Shown here: positions 1-9,070 of the stretch, piece by piece
Position numbering within the stretch: the stretch's first letter is position 1
Layout: every line of letters begins with the position of its first letter
Assembly (NCBI RefSeq): GCF_032931615.1
Contig: NZ_CP136759.1
Span: forward strand, 1,674,001 to 1,738,000
Direction: 5' to 3'
DNA from: Palleronia sp. LCG004
GTDB lineage: Bacteria; Pseudomonadota; Alphaproteobacteria; Rhodobacterales; Rhodobacteraceae
Length of the DNA stretch: 64,000 bases
Translations under genes and position numbers: made by a program
Notes under the pieces: generated by a model
Told to the model about the DNA's origin: nothing
The model's input: only the letters and a program-made list of their open reading frames with translations
Databases searched by the model: none

Positions 1-1109
1 GGAGCCACCTGATCGCGGATCGCGAGGATCGAGAAGATCGCCTCGATCGCACCCGCCGCACCCAGCAGATGCCCGGTCGCCGACTTGGTCGAGGACATCG
101 TCGCCGTCGTGGCGGCATCGCCCAGCAATCGCTGCACCGCACCCATCTCGATGGTGTCGGCCATCGTGCTCGTCCCGTGGGCATTGACGTAGTCGATGTC
201 ACCCACCTCGATCCCGGCCCGCGCCACCGCCGCCCGCATGGCGCGTTCGGCACCTTCGTGATCGCTCGGTGGCGCGGTGATGTGATGCGCGTCGCCCGAC
301 AGGCCGTAGCCGATGATCTCGGCGTAGATCGTCGCACCGCGTGCCTTCGCGCGCTCGTAATCCTCGAGGACCACGACACCCGCGCCCTCGCCCATCACGA
401 ACCCGTCGCGATCGGCATCCCAGGGGCGGCTCGCCCGTTCGGGGTCGGCCTTGTGCCTGGTCGAAAGCGCCTTGCAGGCATTGAATCCGGCGATTCCGAT
501 CTCGGAAATCGGGCTTTCGGTCCCGCCGGCGACCATCACGTCGGCATCCCCCCACTGGATCAGCCTCGCGGCATCGCCGATCGCATGGGCCCCTGTCGAA
601 CATGCGGTGACGGGGGCGTGATTCGGCCCCTTGAAGCCATAGCGGATGCTCACCTGACCGCTCACGAGGTTGATGAGCGCGCCCGGTATGAAGAACGGCG
701 ACACCCGACGGGGTCCGCGTTCCTTCAGCAACACGGCGGTCTCTGCGATCGATTGCAGACCGCCGATACCCGACCCGATCATCACACCGATGGCGAGCTT
801 CTCTTCATCGGTCGCGTCCGCGAGGCCCGCATCGGCGATCGCCATGTCGGCCGCCGCCATGCCGTAGAGGATGAAATCGTCGACCTTGCGCTGTTCCTTC
901 GGGTCCATGAAGGCATCCGCGTCGAAACTGTCGTTCGATCCGTCACCGCGCGGAACCTCGCAGGCATAATCGGTGGCAAGGTGGGAGGCATCGAACCGGG
1001 TGATCGTTCCCGCACCGGACTGCCCCGCGAGAAGCCTCCGCCAGGATGCCTCGACGCCCGATGCAAGGGGGCTGACCATTCCAAGACCGGTAACAACGAC
1101 GCGCCTCAT
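1..1109 (-). CDS. fabF: 3-oxoacyl-ACP synthase II (FabF), C-terminus beyond window edge
   Basis: Condensing enzyme that extends acyl-ACP with malonyl-ACP in type II fatty-acid synthesis (cytosol). 369 residues are visible of a usual 410-420; the frame runs off base 1. The protein opens MRRVVVTGLG, and the Cys-His-His triad is present: Cys170 in TACSTGAH, His311 in NAHGTS, His347 in ATGHLLGAAG. The chosen ATG has GAGGGTG just upstream; an in-frame ATG at 1124 would add five residues. It follows acpP on the same strand, but a strong hairpin terminator lies between, so it may depend on read-through or its own promoter. Confident assignment. Confidence 0.96.
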   Translation of the reverse strand, partial: MRRVVVTGLGMVSPLASGVEASWRRLLAGQSGAGTITRFDASHLATDYACEVPRGDGSNDSFDADAFMDPKEQRKVDDFILYGMAAADMAIADAGLADATDEEKLAIGVMIGSGIGGLQSIAETAVLLKERGPRRVSPFFIPGALINLVSGQVSIRYGFKGPNHAPVTACSTGAHAIGDAARLIQWGDADVMVAGGTESPISEIGIAGFNACKALSTRHKADPERASRPWDADRDGFVMGEGAGVVVLEDYERAKARGATIYAEIIGYGLSGDAHHITAPPSDHEGAERAMRAAVARAGIEVGDIDYVNAHGTSTMADTIEMGAVQRLLGDAATTATMSSTKSATGHLLGAAGAIEAIFSILAIRDQVA

Positions 1110-1300
1110 TCCGGACACCCTCATCTAGTTTCACTCGACTTTCCGCCTGATACACGCCCGGACGATCCGAGAAAAGGGCGGCGGGGAATTGAGGCGGATC
1201 GCGGCCCGCAGACCCAAGTGCCCCCCCCCGGAACCCGCGGCGCGGGTCATGTCCGGAACCGCTCGATCGTCGCTCGGCGATCATATCCCTCGGCTTCCGG

Positions 1301-1336
1301 AAACGAAAAAGCCCGCCGCGTTGCGCGGCGGGCTTT
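1301..1336 (-). terminator. Intrinsic terminator after acpP
   Basis: A perfect 10-bp stem (1311-1320 with 1324-1333, loop of 3) with flanking A/T pairs. Read on the minus strand it ends in TTTTTCGTTT, placing it as the rho-independent terminator of acpP, upstream of fabF. Confidence 0.85.
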
Positions 1337-1366
1337 CCCAGAAATCAGGCCTGATCCGAAGATGGA

Positions 1367-1606
1367 TCAGACGGCTTCCTTGATGAACTTCACGGCATCG
1401 CCGAACGTCTGGATGGTCTCGGCTGCGTCATCGGGGATCTCGATCCCGAATTCTTCCTCGAACGCCATGACCAGCTCGACGGTATCCAGGCTGTCGGCCC
1501 CGAGATCGTCGATGAACGAGGCGTTCTCGGTCACTTTCTCTTCCTCGACGCCCAGATGCTCAACAACGATCTTTCTGACGCGCGTCTCGATATCGCCTTC
1601 GCTCAT
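1367..1606 (-). CDS. acpP: Acyl carrier protein
   Basis: Small acidic carrier that holds growing acyl chains on a 4'-phosphopantetheine arm. 79 residues, the normal size. The phosphopantetheine site is Ser39 in [10 protein letters not shown], followed by the acidic [14 protein letters not shown] helix region. The start ATG at 1606 is preceded by AGGACAGGAA. Lies between fabG and fabF with its own candidate promoter upstream and terminator downstream, as expected for one of the most abundant proteins in the cell. Confidence 0.97.
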   Translation of the reverse strand: MSEGDIETRVRKIVVEHLGVEEEKVTENASFIDDLGADSLDTVELVMAFEEEFGIEIPDDAAETIQTFGDAVKFIKEAV

Positions 1607-1730
1607 TTCCTGTCCTTCTTTGTCCCGGGATGATCCCGATTCTCCATCAGACCCGTCGGGTCCCTTACGCTCCCGGAATGCACGCATGGCGTACGATCGC
1701 GACCGTCGCGACCCCGGAAAATTTGCGCCG

Positions 1731-1758
1731 CCTATAGCATAACCGATTTCAAAGGCAA
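1731..1758 (-). promoter_or_regulatory. Candidate sigma-70 promoter for acpP
   Basis: On the minus strand TTGCCT, 16 bp, TATAGG, with TATGC before the -10 hexamer (extended -10 like). About 125 bp upstream of the acpP start. The same two hexamers with 17-bp spacing occur in front of rpsF. Read by eye; no transcript data. Confidence 0.5.
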
Positions 1759-1798
1759 ACGCCTTAGCTGTCCGTTCGCTCCGGTGCGACGATCACGC

Positions 1799-2536
1799 TC
1801 AGACCATCGTCATGCCGCCGTTCACGTGCAGCGTCGCGCCGGTCACATAGGCCGCCTCTTCGCTCGCCAGATAGAGGACGGCAGCCGCGATCTCGTTGGG
1901 CGTGCCCATGCGTCCGGCGGGGATCTGGGAAAGAAGCCCGTCCCGCTGCTTGTCGTTGAGATTCTCGGTCATCGCGGTCTCGATGAAGCCCGGCGACACG
2001 CAATTGACGGTGATCCCGCGCGACGCCACCTCCTGCGCCAGCGATTTCGACATGCCGATCATGCCCGCCTTCGCGGCGGCATAATTGGCCTGTCCGGGGT
2101 TTCCCGTCTGCCCCACGATCGACGCGATATTGATGATCCGGCCCCACCGCGCCTTCATCATGCCGCGCAGGCTCGCCTGGCTCAGTTGCATGACCGCGGT
2201 GAGATTGACGTCGAGCACTTTCGCCCAATCCTCGTCCCCCATCCGCATCATCAGGTTGTCACGGGTAATCCCGGCGTTGTTGACGAGGATATCGACCGCC
2301 CCCATCGCCTCTGCCGCGCGCTTGGGAAGCGCCTTGAGAGCCTCGGCATCGCCGAGATCGCAAGGCATGGCGAACGCCCCTTCCCCGAGGTCGCTCGCCA
2401 GTTTCTCGAGCGGCTCCTCGCGCGTCCCCGACAGGCAGACCTTCGCGCCCGCCTGGTGCAGGGTCCGGGCGATCTGTCCACCGATACCACCCGACGCACC
2501 CGTGACGAGCGCGGCCTTCCCTTCGAGATCAAACAT
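1799..2536 (-). CDS. fabG: 3-oxoacyl-ACP reductase (FabG)
   Basis: NADPH-dependent reduction of 3-oxoacyl-ACP, the first reductive step of the elongation cycle. 245 residues, classical short-chain dehydrogenase. Nucleotide site TGASGGIG at residues 12-19, NNAG at 86-89, and catalytic Asn111, Ser139, Tyr152 and Lys156 (YAAAK). The C-terminus ends GATLHVNGGMTMV, as in FabG. Sits 24 bp after fabD and about 190 bp before acpP on the same strand, consistent with one fab cluster. Confidence 0.97.
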   Translation of the reverse strand: MFDLEGKAALVTGASGGIGGQIARTLHQAGAKVCLSGTREEPLEKLASDLGEGAFAMPCDLGDAEALKALPKRAAEAMGAVDILVNNAGITRDNLMMRMGDEDWAKVLDVNLTAVMQLSQASLRGMMKARWGRIINIASIVGQTGNPGQANYAAAKAGMIGMSKSLAQEVASRGITVNCVSPGFIETAMTENLNDKQRDGLLSQIPAGRMGTPNEIAAAVLYLASEEAAYVTGATLHVNGGMTMV

Positions 2537-2560
2537 CGTCCAATTTCCTTGTGTGCAAAT

Positions 2561-3490
2561 TCAGCCGATCGTCGCGCGCACGTCGTCGCGCGTTCCGACC
2601 TGGCGGGTCGTCACCGACTTGTCGATCCGGCGTATCATTCCGGACAGGGCCTTGCCCGCGCCGACTTCCCATGTCTCGTCGACGCCCGCCGCGACCATCG
2701 CCGCGATGCTCTCGCGCCAGCGGACGGCACCGGTGACCTGACGCACGAGAAGCTCGCGGATCTCGCCGGGGTCGCTGACGGGCGCGGCGGTCACGTTGGC
2801 CACGATCGGGACGGCCGGCGCATGGATATCGACCTGTGCAAGCGCGTCACGCATCGCGTCCGCGGCAGGTGCCATCAGCGCACAATGGAACGGTGCCGAG
2901 ACAGGCAGCAGTACCGCACGCTTGGCCCCGGCCTCCTTCGCGATCTCGACCGCACGCTCCACCGCGTCGCGATGCCCCGAGATCACGACCTGACCCGGAT
3001 CGTTGTCGTTGGCCGCCTCGCATACCCGGTCGCCGGCAGCTTCATCGGCCACGCGCCGTGCCGCTTCGAGATCGAGCCCCAGAAGCGCCGCCATCGCGCC
3101 CTCGCCGACGGGCACGGCATCCTGCATGGCCCGCCCCCGCAGCCGCAGAAGTCGCGCCGCATCCGCGATGCCCAGCGCGCCGCTTGCCGCAAGCGCGGAA
3201 TACTCGCCCAGCGAATGCCCGGCCGCCATCTCAGCGCGATCCCAGCCGAAGCCTTCCGCCTCGAGAGCGCGAAACGCCGCCAGCGACGTCGCCATGAGGG
3301 CGGGCTGCGCGTTGGCCGTCAGGGTCAGTTCCTCGGCGGAGCCGTCCCAGATCAGCGCGCTCAGCGCCTCTCCCAGCGCCTCGTCGACCTCTTCGAATAC
3401 GGCCCGCGCCTCGGGATAGGCTTCCGCCAGGTCACGCCCCATCCCGATGGTCTGTGCGCCTTGCCCGGGAAAAACCAGAGCCAGTGTCAT
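2561..3490 (-). CDS. fabD: Malonyl-CoA:ACP transacylase (FabD)
   Basis: Moves malonyl from CoA to ACP, supplying the two-carbon donor for FabF. 309 residues. FPGQGAQ lies near the N-terminus, the nucleophile is Ser93 in GHSLGEY, Arg118 in LRGRAM binds the malonyl carboxylate, and the catalytic His is in SAPFHC. The ATG at 3490 has an ideal GGAGG; the frame stays open 30 codons further upstream, but that extension has no family similarity. First gene of the fabD-fabG-acpP-fabF cluster. Confidence 0.96.
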   Translation of the reverse strand: MTLALVFPGQGAQTIGMGRDLAEAYPEARAVFEEVDEALGEALSALIWDGSAEELTLTANAQPALMATSLAAFRALEAEGFGWDRAEMAAGHSLGEYSALAASGALGIADAARLLRLRGRAMQDAVPVGEGAMAALLGLDLEAARRVADEAAGDRVCEAANDNDPGQVVISGHRDAVERAVEIAKEAGAKRAVLLPVSAPFHCALMAPAADAMRDALAQVDIHAPAVPIVANVTAAPVSDPGEIRELLVRQVTGAVRWRESIAAMVAAGVDETWEVGAGKALSGMIRRIDKSVTTRQVGTRDDVRATIG

Positions 3491-3651
3491 AATCGTCCTC
3501 CACTTGAAGCCTTTTGTGGCATAATCTTTCCTCCGTGGCTCCGCAACGTTCGGTGCGATTGCGCACATCTCCCCGCGCATCGCGGTGCTTGTCGTCTTTC
3601 CGATGATGGGTAGCCTTCGGTGCAGCCCTTCGTCTCTCGAAAGAATCCGAC

Positions 3652-4836
3652 ATGCAATTGCGCAATTCCGGGAATGCCTACGGTACCGTCAGCAAGACGT
3701 TCCACTGGCTGACCGCCCTTCTCATCCTCACGGCGATCCCGCTCGGCCTCATCGGCGAGGACCTTCCCCAGGATACCTCCGCCGAAGTCGCGAGGAAGGC
3801 GCTCGTCTTCAGCATCCACAAGACGATCGGCGTCACCATCTTCTTCGTGGCGCTCCTCCGGATCCTCTGGGCCCTGACCGAGGCGAAGCCCGATCCGGTT
3901 CACGCCGATCGTCGCGCCGAGACCTTTCTCGCCGAGGCCGTCCACTGGTCGCTCTATGCGGCGCTTGTCGTCGTGCCGCTTTCGGGCTGGATCGGACATG
4001 CCGCGGCCGAGGGGTTCGCGCCGATCTACTGGCCTTTCGGACAATCGCTGCCGCTCGTTCCGAAATCCACTGCGGTCGAGCATCTCGCCTTCACCACCCA
4101 CTGGGTCTTCACCAAGGTCCTGATCGGCGCGCTGATCCTCCATGTCGCCGGGGCGGTGAAACACGCCCTTCTCGATCGCGACGGAACAGTCTCGCGCATG
4201 TGGTTCGGAGCGGGCGGCCCCGCGCGACCGAGCCATGGCGAACATCCCGGAGCTGCGATCCTGCTCGCCGCCGCAGTCTACGTCTTCGGTGGCGTCGCGG
4301 TTCTCGCCCTCTCCTACGAGGGCACCACGCAGTCCACCGGTGCGATCGGAGGAACCGGCGATTGGCAGGTCGAGGACGGCCGGATCGACATCGTCGTGCG
4401 CCAGATGGGAGCCGAGATCGAGGGCCGCTTCGCCGACTGGAGCGCTGACATCGCCTTCTCCGAAGATCCCTCAGACGGCCGCTACGGTGAGGTCACCGTC
4501 AACGTCGACATCCCGAGCCTGACGCTCGGCTCGGTCACGAGCCAGGCCCTCGGCGAGAACTATTTCGACGCGGAGAACCATCCGACGGCGACATTCGACG
4601 CGCTGATCCTGCCCGCCGATGACGGCTATCTCGCGGACGGCACGCTGTCCCTTGCCGGCGAGACTGCCGACGTTTCCTTTCCCTTCACGCTCGATATCGA
4701 CGGCGACACCGCCCGGATGGAAGGTCAGGTCACGCTCGACCGGCGCGATTTCGCGATCGGCGAAGGCCAGACCAATCCCGACACGCTGGGCTTCGACGTC
4801 GTCGTCGACATCGCGCTGACCGCGATCCGCCAATGA
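3652..4836 (+). CDS. Cytochrome b561 fused to a C-terminal YceI domain
   Basis: 394 residues in two clear parts. Residues about 10-185 are a bacterial cytochrome b561 with four membrane segments and candidate heme histidines His18, His56, His150 and His164. A fifth hydrophobic segment (about 202-221) leads into a C-terminal YceI lipocalin-like barrel (about 235-394, including VTVNVDIPSLTLGS and ATFDA). YceI proteins bind polyprenoid or quinone-like lipids in the periplasm and b561 oxidises quinol, so a membrane electron carrier with a tethered lipid-binding barrel is the likely picture (inference). It converges on a separate yceI gene. Confidence 0.85.
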   Translation: MQLRNSGNAYGTVSKTFHWLTALLILTAIPLGLIGEDLPQDTSAEVARKALVFSIHKTIGVTIFFVALLRILWALTEAKPDPVHADRRAETFLAEAVHWSLYAALVVVPLSGWIGHAAAEGFAPIYWPFGQSLPLVPKSTAVEHLAFTTHWVFTKVLIGALILHVAGAVKHALLDRDGTVSRMWFGAGGPARPSHGEHPGAAILLAAAVYVFGGVAVLALSYEGTTQSTGAIGGTGDWQVEDGRIDIVVRQMGAEIEGRFADWSADIAFSEDPSDGRYGEVTVNVDIPSLTLGSVTSQALGENYFDAENHPTATFDALILPADDGYLADGTLSLAGETADVSFPFTLDIDGDTARMEGQVTLDRRDFAIGEGQTNPDTLGFDVVVDIALTAIRQ

Positions 4837-4865
4837 AAAATGCGGTGCCCGACAGGGCACCGCAT
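4837..4865 (-). terminator. Terminator between convergent b561-YceI and yceI genes
   Basis: 10-bp perfect stem (4841-4850 with 4855-4864), loop GACA. The T-tract lies on the minus-strand side (ATTTTTCATTG), so it mainly terminates yceI; the hairpin also directly abuts the stop codon of the fusion gene. Confidence 0.8.
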
Positions 4866-4888
4866 CCAATCCTTCGCGGAATGCCGGA

Positions 4889-5461
4889 TCACTCAGCCGC
4901 GGGCGAACCCTCGAGCGAGATCTGGACATCGACCTCGTCGCTGACGAAGGGCGCGAAGGCCCCGAGGTCGAAATCGCTGCGCATCAGCGTCGTCTCGCCG
5001 CTGAAGCCCACGACGGAATTGCCCATCGCGTCCTCGCCGGCACCGTTGAACTCGACGTCGAGCGTCACTTCCTGCGTCACGCCGTTCACGGTCAGATCAC
5101 CGGTGATCTGGCCCTCGTCGTCACCGTCGACCGAGATGGAGGTGCTCTCGAAGGTGATCGTGTCGCCTTCGCTCGCGCCGAAGAAATCGTCGCCCATCAG
5201 ATGGTTGTAGAGATCGGAATCCGTCTGCATCGACATGACCGGGACCGAGATACTGACCGACGAGTCCTCGGGATTTTCCTGGTCGAACGTGAATTCCCCG
5301 TCATAGCCGAAGAAGATGCCCCGCGTCGTCGAGAAGCCTCCATGCGTCCAGGAGAACAGGATTTCGCTGTGGGAGGGGTCGATGTCATAGCGCACGGGCT
5401 CCGCATGCGCGGCGACGGTCACGAGGGATGCGGCAAGCGCGGCGGGAATGGCGAACTTCAT
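4889..5461 (-). CDS. Periplasmic YceI family protein
   Basis: 190 residues with a clear Sec signal peptide (MKFAIPAALAASLVTVAAHA, cut before EPVRY). The mature part is a YceI barrel: it opens YDIDPSHSEILFSWTHGG and has the family's alternating beta pattern and GDLTVNGVTQEVTLDVEF. Such proteins bind long isoprenoid lipids in the periplasm and are often base- or stress-induced in other species. The ATG at 5461 follows AAGGAG. Partnered by position with the b561-YceI fusion on the opposite strand. Confidence 0.9.
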   Translation of the reverse strand: MKFAIPAALAASLVTVAAHAEPVRYDIDPSHSEILFSWTHGGFSTTRGIFFGYDGEFTFDQENPEDSSVSISVPVMSMQTDSDLYNHLMGDDFFGASEGDTITFESTSISVDGDDEGQITGDLTVNGVTQEVTLDVEFNGAGEDAMGNSVVGFSGETTLMRSDFDLGAFAPFVSDEVDVQISLEGSPAAE

Positions 5462-5580
5462 GAATTGGCTCCTTGGCCTTCTGTTGGACTTGCTCCCCGA
5501 CTTAGCGACCCCGCCCCCCAACGCAACGCTGCATCCCTCAACAGGACTTGATCGCCCATGAACAGGTCCCGCCGTGTGGG

Positions 5581-5609
5581 TTGCCTTGCGGGTCGAAGCG
5601 GCTTATAGG
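5581..5609 (+). promoter_or_regulatory. Candidate sigma-70 promoter for rpsF operon
   Basis: TTGCCT, 17 bp, TATAGG, about 110 bp before rpsF. Hexamers identical to those proposed for acpP. By-eye call. Confidence 0.5.
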
Positions 5610-5719
5610 CACCGGACTTCCGCGATGACCATGATCGGCGCAGGCTCTCGTGACCCGGGACGCGGAAGGTTCACTTCCCGGTTCTATGAAATGCGCCCTG
5701 AAACAGAACTGGACGATCC

Positions 5720-6073
5720 ATGCCGCTTTACGAGCATGTTTTCATTTCCCGTCAGGACCTGTCGAACACGCAGGCCGAGGGTCTCATCGAACATTTCGGC
5801 ACCGTGCTGTCCGACAACGGCGGCAGCCTCGTTGATCAGGAATACTGGGGCGTCAAGACGATGGCCTACAAGATCAACAAGAACCGCAAGGGCCACTACG
5901 CCTATCTGCGCACCGATGCCCCCGTGGCCGCGATCCACGAGATGGAGCGCCTGATGCGTCTGCACGACGATGTGATGCGCGTGATGACCATCAAGGTCGA
6001 CGCCCACGAGGATGGCCCCTCCATCCAGATGCAGAAGCGTGACGATCGCGACGATCGTCGCCCCCGCCGCTGA
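5720..6073 (+). CDS. rpsF: 30S ribosomal protein S6
   Basis: Protein of the small-subunit platform that pairs with S18. 117 residues starting MPLYEHVFISRQDLS, the usual S6 opening, with the WGVKTMAYKI strand in the middle. The C-terminus is a basic/acidic tail (KRDDRDDRRPRR). First gene of rpsF-rpsR-rplI, with 23 bp to rpsR. Confidence 0.97.
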   Translation: MPLYEHVFISRQDLSNTQAEGLIEHFGTVLSDNGGSLVDQEYWGVKTMAYKINKNRKGHYAYLRTDAPVAAIHEMERLMRLHDDVMRVMTIKVDAHEDGPSIQMQKRDDRDDRRPRR

Positions 6074-6096
6074 TTCCCAGGAAAGGACGCTGAACC

Positions 6097-6324
6097 ATGG
6101 CCGCAAAACCGTTTTTCCGCCGCCGCAAGGTCTGCCCCTTCTCGGGCGACAACGCACCCAAGATCGACTACAAGGACACGCGACTGCTGCAGCGCTACAT
6201 CTCCGAGCGCGGCAAGATCGTGCCCTCGCGCATCACCGCCGTCTCGTCCAAGAAGCAGCGTGAGCTCGCCCGTGCGATCAAGCGCGCGCGCTTCCTGGCG
6301 CTCCTTCCCTACGCCGTGAAATAA
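6097..6324 (+). CDS. rpsR: 30S ribosomal protein S18
   Basis: 75 residues; contains the S18 core [18 protein letters not shown] and [12 protein letters not shown]. Binds 16S rRNA together with S6. Preceded by AGGAAAGGACG and followed after 12 bp by rplI. Confidence 0.97.
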   Translation: MAAKPFFRRRKVCPFSGDNAPKIDYKDTRLLQRYISERGKIVPSRITAVSSKKQRELARAIKRARFLALLPYAVK

Positions 6325-6336
6325 GGAGACCCGATC

Positions 6337-6993
6337 ATGGAAGTCATTCTTCTGGAACGTGTCGCGAAGCTCGGGCAGATGGGCGACGTGGTCTCCGTCA
6401 AGCAGGGCTACGCGCGCAACTTCCTGCTGCCGCAGAAAAAGGCGCTGTGGGCCTCTAAGGCCAACGTCGCCGCCTTCGAGGATCAGAAGGCCCAGCTCGA
6501 GGCCCGCAACCTCGAGACCAAGAAAGAGGCCGAGAATCTCGCCTCCCGTCTCGAAGGGCAGCAATTCGTCGTGATCCGCTCCGCCTCCGACGGCGGTGCG
6601 CTCTACGGATCGGTCTCGACGCGCGATGCGGCCGATGCCGCTTCCTCCGAAGGGTTCGACGTCGATCGCAAGCAGGTCTCGCTCTCGGCTCCGATCAAGG
6701 AGCTCGGGCTGCACGAGGTTACCGTGACGCTTCACCCCGAGGTCGATGTGATCATCCACCTCAACGTGGCGCGCTCTCACGAGGAAGCCGAGCTTCAATC
6801 CCAGGGCAAGTCCATTCAGGAACTCGCCGCCGAGGAAGAAGCCGCAGCCGAATTCGAGATCCAGGAGCTCTTCGACGATATCGGAGCGGCCCAGATGGAC
6901 GAACTCGAAACCGAGGTCGAACAGCGCAACGATCAGCCTGCCACGCAGGAAAAGTCGACGCTTGACGAAAAGCTCGGTCGCAACGACGACTGA
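6337..6993 (+). CDS. rplI: 50S ribosomal protein L9, long acidic C-terminal tail
   Basis: 218 residues against about 149 in E. coli. Residues 1-50 are the typical N-domain ([28 protein letters not shown]), then a long helix and a C-domain ending near [12 protein letters not shown]. The last 65 or so residues are an extra Glu/Asp/Gln-rich segment, probably flexible. Extended L9 proteins are common in alphaproteobacteria. Last gene before a strong terminator. Confidence 0.95.
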   Translation: MEVILLERVAKLGQMGDVVSVKQGYARNFLLPQKKALWASKANVAAFEDQKAQLEARNLETKKEAENLASRLEGQQFVVIRSASDGGALYGSVSTRDAADAASSEGFDVDRKQVSLSAPIKELGLHEVTVTLHPEVDVIIHLNVARSHEEAELQSQGKSIQELAAEEEAAAEFEIQELFDDIGAAQMDELETEVEQRNDQPATQEKSTLDEKLGRNDD

Positions 6994-7020
6994 TCCTCTC
7001 GGATTGTCCGACCGATACGA

Positions 7021-7054
7021 GCCGCGCCGGGTCATTCCGGCGCGGCTTTTCTTT
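7021..7054 (+). terminator. Intrinsic terminator after rplI
   Basis: Perfect 10-bp stem (7021-7030 with 7037-7046), 6-nt loop, followed by TTTTCTTT. Ends the rpsF-rpsR-rplI transcript. Confidence 0.92.
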
Positions 7055-7055
7055 G

Positions 7056-7440
7056 GGAGCCCGCCTTCCGACGCATCGACCGAACCGTTGCCACGTAAAA
7101 CAGCCCCTGCCCGGTTCTGTGAAACCCGGTATCGACCGCGTCGAACCCACACAGCCGACCGCCGAACCAGACAGCATTCTTTCAATACGGCATTCGAATG
7201 GGCTTTCGTCCTTCGCTGGAATTCACCGCGATATGCAGAATGGCGTCCTCGACGGGGATCGAACGCAATCGCGCGGGATAACCCCTGATCTTCCAGCGCA
7301 TCAAAGAATCCGACGCTGCATTCACCGGCCAACCCGGGTAGCGGCAGAGATCGCAGAAGGCGTCTTTCAGATCCCGACCGGCCGCCCCTTCAGGTTCATG
7401 GCCTCCTGCGGCATCTCCAAATCGAGAAAACCCGTTCCAC
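7056..7440. other. Intergenic stretch without a supported gene
   Basis: About 385 bp between the terminators of rplI (+) and tig (-). The only open frames are short and lack a ribosome binding site; the longest minus-strand one (about 7182-7442, GTG start inside the tig terminator tail) resembles no family I know. A segment near 7230-7255 looks on the minus strand like the T-loop and acceptor end of a tRNA, but the stems do not pair. Could be a decayed gene or untranscribed spacer. Confidence 0.4.
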
Positions 7441-7444
7441 AACG

Positions 7445-7476
7445 AAAAAGGCGCGCCTCGATCCCGAGACGCGCCC
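7445..7476 (-). terminator. Intrinsic terminator after tig
   Basis: 11-12 bp GC-rich stem with one G-U pair (7450-7460 with 7465-7476), ending on the minus strand in TTTTTCG. About 20 bp beyond the trigger-factor stop codon. Confidence 0.85.
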
Positions 7477-7498
7477 TTGTCTGCATTAGTGAACCGGA

Positions 7499-8833
7499 TC
7501 AGACCGCTTCGTCTTCCTCGAGCTTCTCGACCGCTTCCTGGAGCTCTTCCTTGCTGATCTCCTTCTCGGTCACCTGCGCCTGACCGAAGACCAGGTCCAC
7601 GACCTTGTCCTCGAAGAGCGGTGCCTGGATCTGCTGGCGGGCCTGCGGGTTCTGCTGCACGAACTCGAAGAACTGACGCTCCTGACCGGGATATTGACGC
7701 GCCTGGTTCATCACCGCCTGCGTCATCTCGGCATCGGTGACCTGAACCTCGTTCTTCCGGCCGATCTCGGCCAGCAGAAGTCCCAGGCGCACGCGGCGCT
7801 CGGCAAGTTTCGTCTGCTCGGCATCGGGCTCGATATTGTCGTGGTCGTGGCCCTGCACATCGGGATTCGCCTCGTGCCAGAGCTGGTGCGCGATCTGCTT
7901 GGCCTCCGCATCGACGAGCGAGGGCGGCAGGTCGAAGCTGACCTTTTCGTCCAGACGGTCGAGAAGCTGCCGCTTCATCACGGCGCGCGAGGCCTGGTCG
8001 TATTCCGCGACCAGCCGCTCGCGGATCTGGGTCTTCAGCGCCTCGAGGTCTTCCGCACCGAACTGCTTGGCAAGCTCGTCATTGACCTCGGCCGCGGCCG
8101 GTGCCTTGACCTCCTTGACCTTGCACGCGAAAACCGCCTGCTTTCCGGCCAGGTGCGGGGCCTGATACTCGGCCGGGAAGTCGACGGTCACGTCCTTCTC
8201 GTCGCCGGCCTTCACGCCCTTGAGCTGCTCCTCGAAGCCGGGGATGAAGCTGCCGGAGCCCAGCGTCAGCGGATAATCCTCGGCCGCGCCGCCTTCGAAA
8301 TTCTCGCCCTCGATGCTTCCGACGAAGTCGATCACGACCTGGTCGCCATCCTCGGCCGCGCCGTCCTTCGTCTCGAAGTTCTGCGCGCTCTCGGCCAGCT
8401 TCTCAAGCGCATCGTCGACCGCCGCCTCGTCGGGCTTCACGACCAGCTTCTCGAGCGTCAGCGACGAGCCGTCGAAATCCGGGATCTCGGGCAGTTTCTC
8501 GTAGGTCAGGTCGACCTCGACGTCATCGCCCTCGGACCAGTTCTTGTTGGTCATCTGCACGTCGGGCTGCATCGCGGGGCGGTCGCCCGTCTCCTCGAAA
8601 TGCTTCGACATCGCGGCGTCGACGGATTCCTGCATCGCCTCACCGGTCAGCCGGGGGCCGAACTGCTTCTTGAGGAGCGCGAGCGGCACCTTGCCCTTGC
8701 GAAAGCCCTTCATCTCGACATCGGGCTGCGCCTCGGCGATCTTCTGATCCACCTTGGCGGCCAGTTCGTCCGCCGTGACGGTGATGTGATAGCCACGCTT
8801 GAGGCCTTCGTTCAGGGTCTCGTTGACCTGCAT
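7499..8833 (-). CDS. tig: Trigger factor (ribosome-bound chaperone, peptidyl-prolyl isomerase)
   Basis: Chaperone that docks at the ribosome exit tunnel. 444 residues: N-terminal ribosome-binding domain with the signature GFRKGKVP (about 45-52), FKBP-type isomerase domain (about 150-250, [15 protein letters not shown] and FIPGFEEQL), then the long helical substrate-binding arms. The acidic end EKLEEDEAV is typical. The ATG at 8833 follows GAAGGA; the open frame continues upstream through the tRNA gene, which cannot be coding. tRNA-Leu lies 22 bp upstream on the same strand. Confidence 0.97.
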   Translation of the reverse strand: MQVNETLNEGLKRGYHITVTADELAAKVDQKIAEAQPDVEMKGFRKGKVPLALLKKQFGPRLTGEAMQESVDAAMSKHFEETGDRPAMQPDVQMTNKNWSEGDDVEVDLTYEKLPEIPDFDGSSLTLEKLVVKPDEAAVDDALEKLAESAQNFETKDGAAEDGDQVVIDFVGSIEGENFEGGAAEDYPLTLGSGSFIPGFEEQLKGVKAGDEKDVTVDFPAEYQAPHLAGKQAVFACKVKEVKAPAAAEVNDELAKQFGAEDLEALKTQIRERLVAEYDQASRAVMKRQLLDRLDEKVSFDLPPSLVDAEAKQIAHQLWHEANPDVQGHDHDNIEPDAEQTKLAERRVRLGLLLAEIGRKNEVQVTDAEMTQAVMNQARQYPGQERQFFEFVQQNPQARQQIQAPLFEDKVVDLVFGQAQVTEKEISKEELQEAVEKLEEDEAV

Positions 8834-8855
8834 GTCGCCTTTTCCTTCTCGTCCA

Positions 8856-8940
8856 TGGTGCGGGTGAAGGGACTCGAACCCCCACGCCTTGCGGCGCTTG
8901 GACCTAAACCAAGTGCGTCTACCAGTTCCGCCACACCCGC
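8856..8940 (-). tRNA. tRNA-Leu (anticodon UAG)
   Basis: 85 nt on the minus strand with CCA encoded (8856-8858). Acceptor stem GCGGGTG/CACCCGC, anticodon arm CTTGG-TTTAGGT-CCAAG giving anticodon TAG, a long class II variable arm (CGCCGCAAGGCG) and T-loop TTCGAGT. All stems pair. Lies just upstream of tig. Confidence 0.97.
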
Positions 8941-9070
8941 AAAGCAAAAGGGGACCGGACATCCCCTGAAAATTTGGCGCTTCCTAGCAAAGCGATTTGC
9001 GGGATGCGAGGGGAAAAGCGCCGCCGACCCCCGCAGCCTGCGCGAAATCTACGCGCGCGGTGCCTGCACG

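Noticed and set aside
1784..3613. 600-codon open frame antisense to fabG and fabD
   Set aside because: Shadow of two well-supported fab genes.
7225..7260. Possible tRNA 3' half on the minus strand
   Set aside because: The T-stem (TTGCG/CCCGT) does not pair and no matching 5' acceptor strand or anticodon arm lies within 90 bases.
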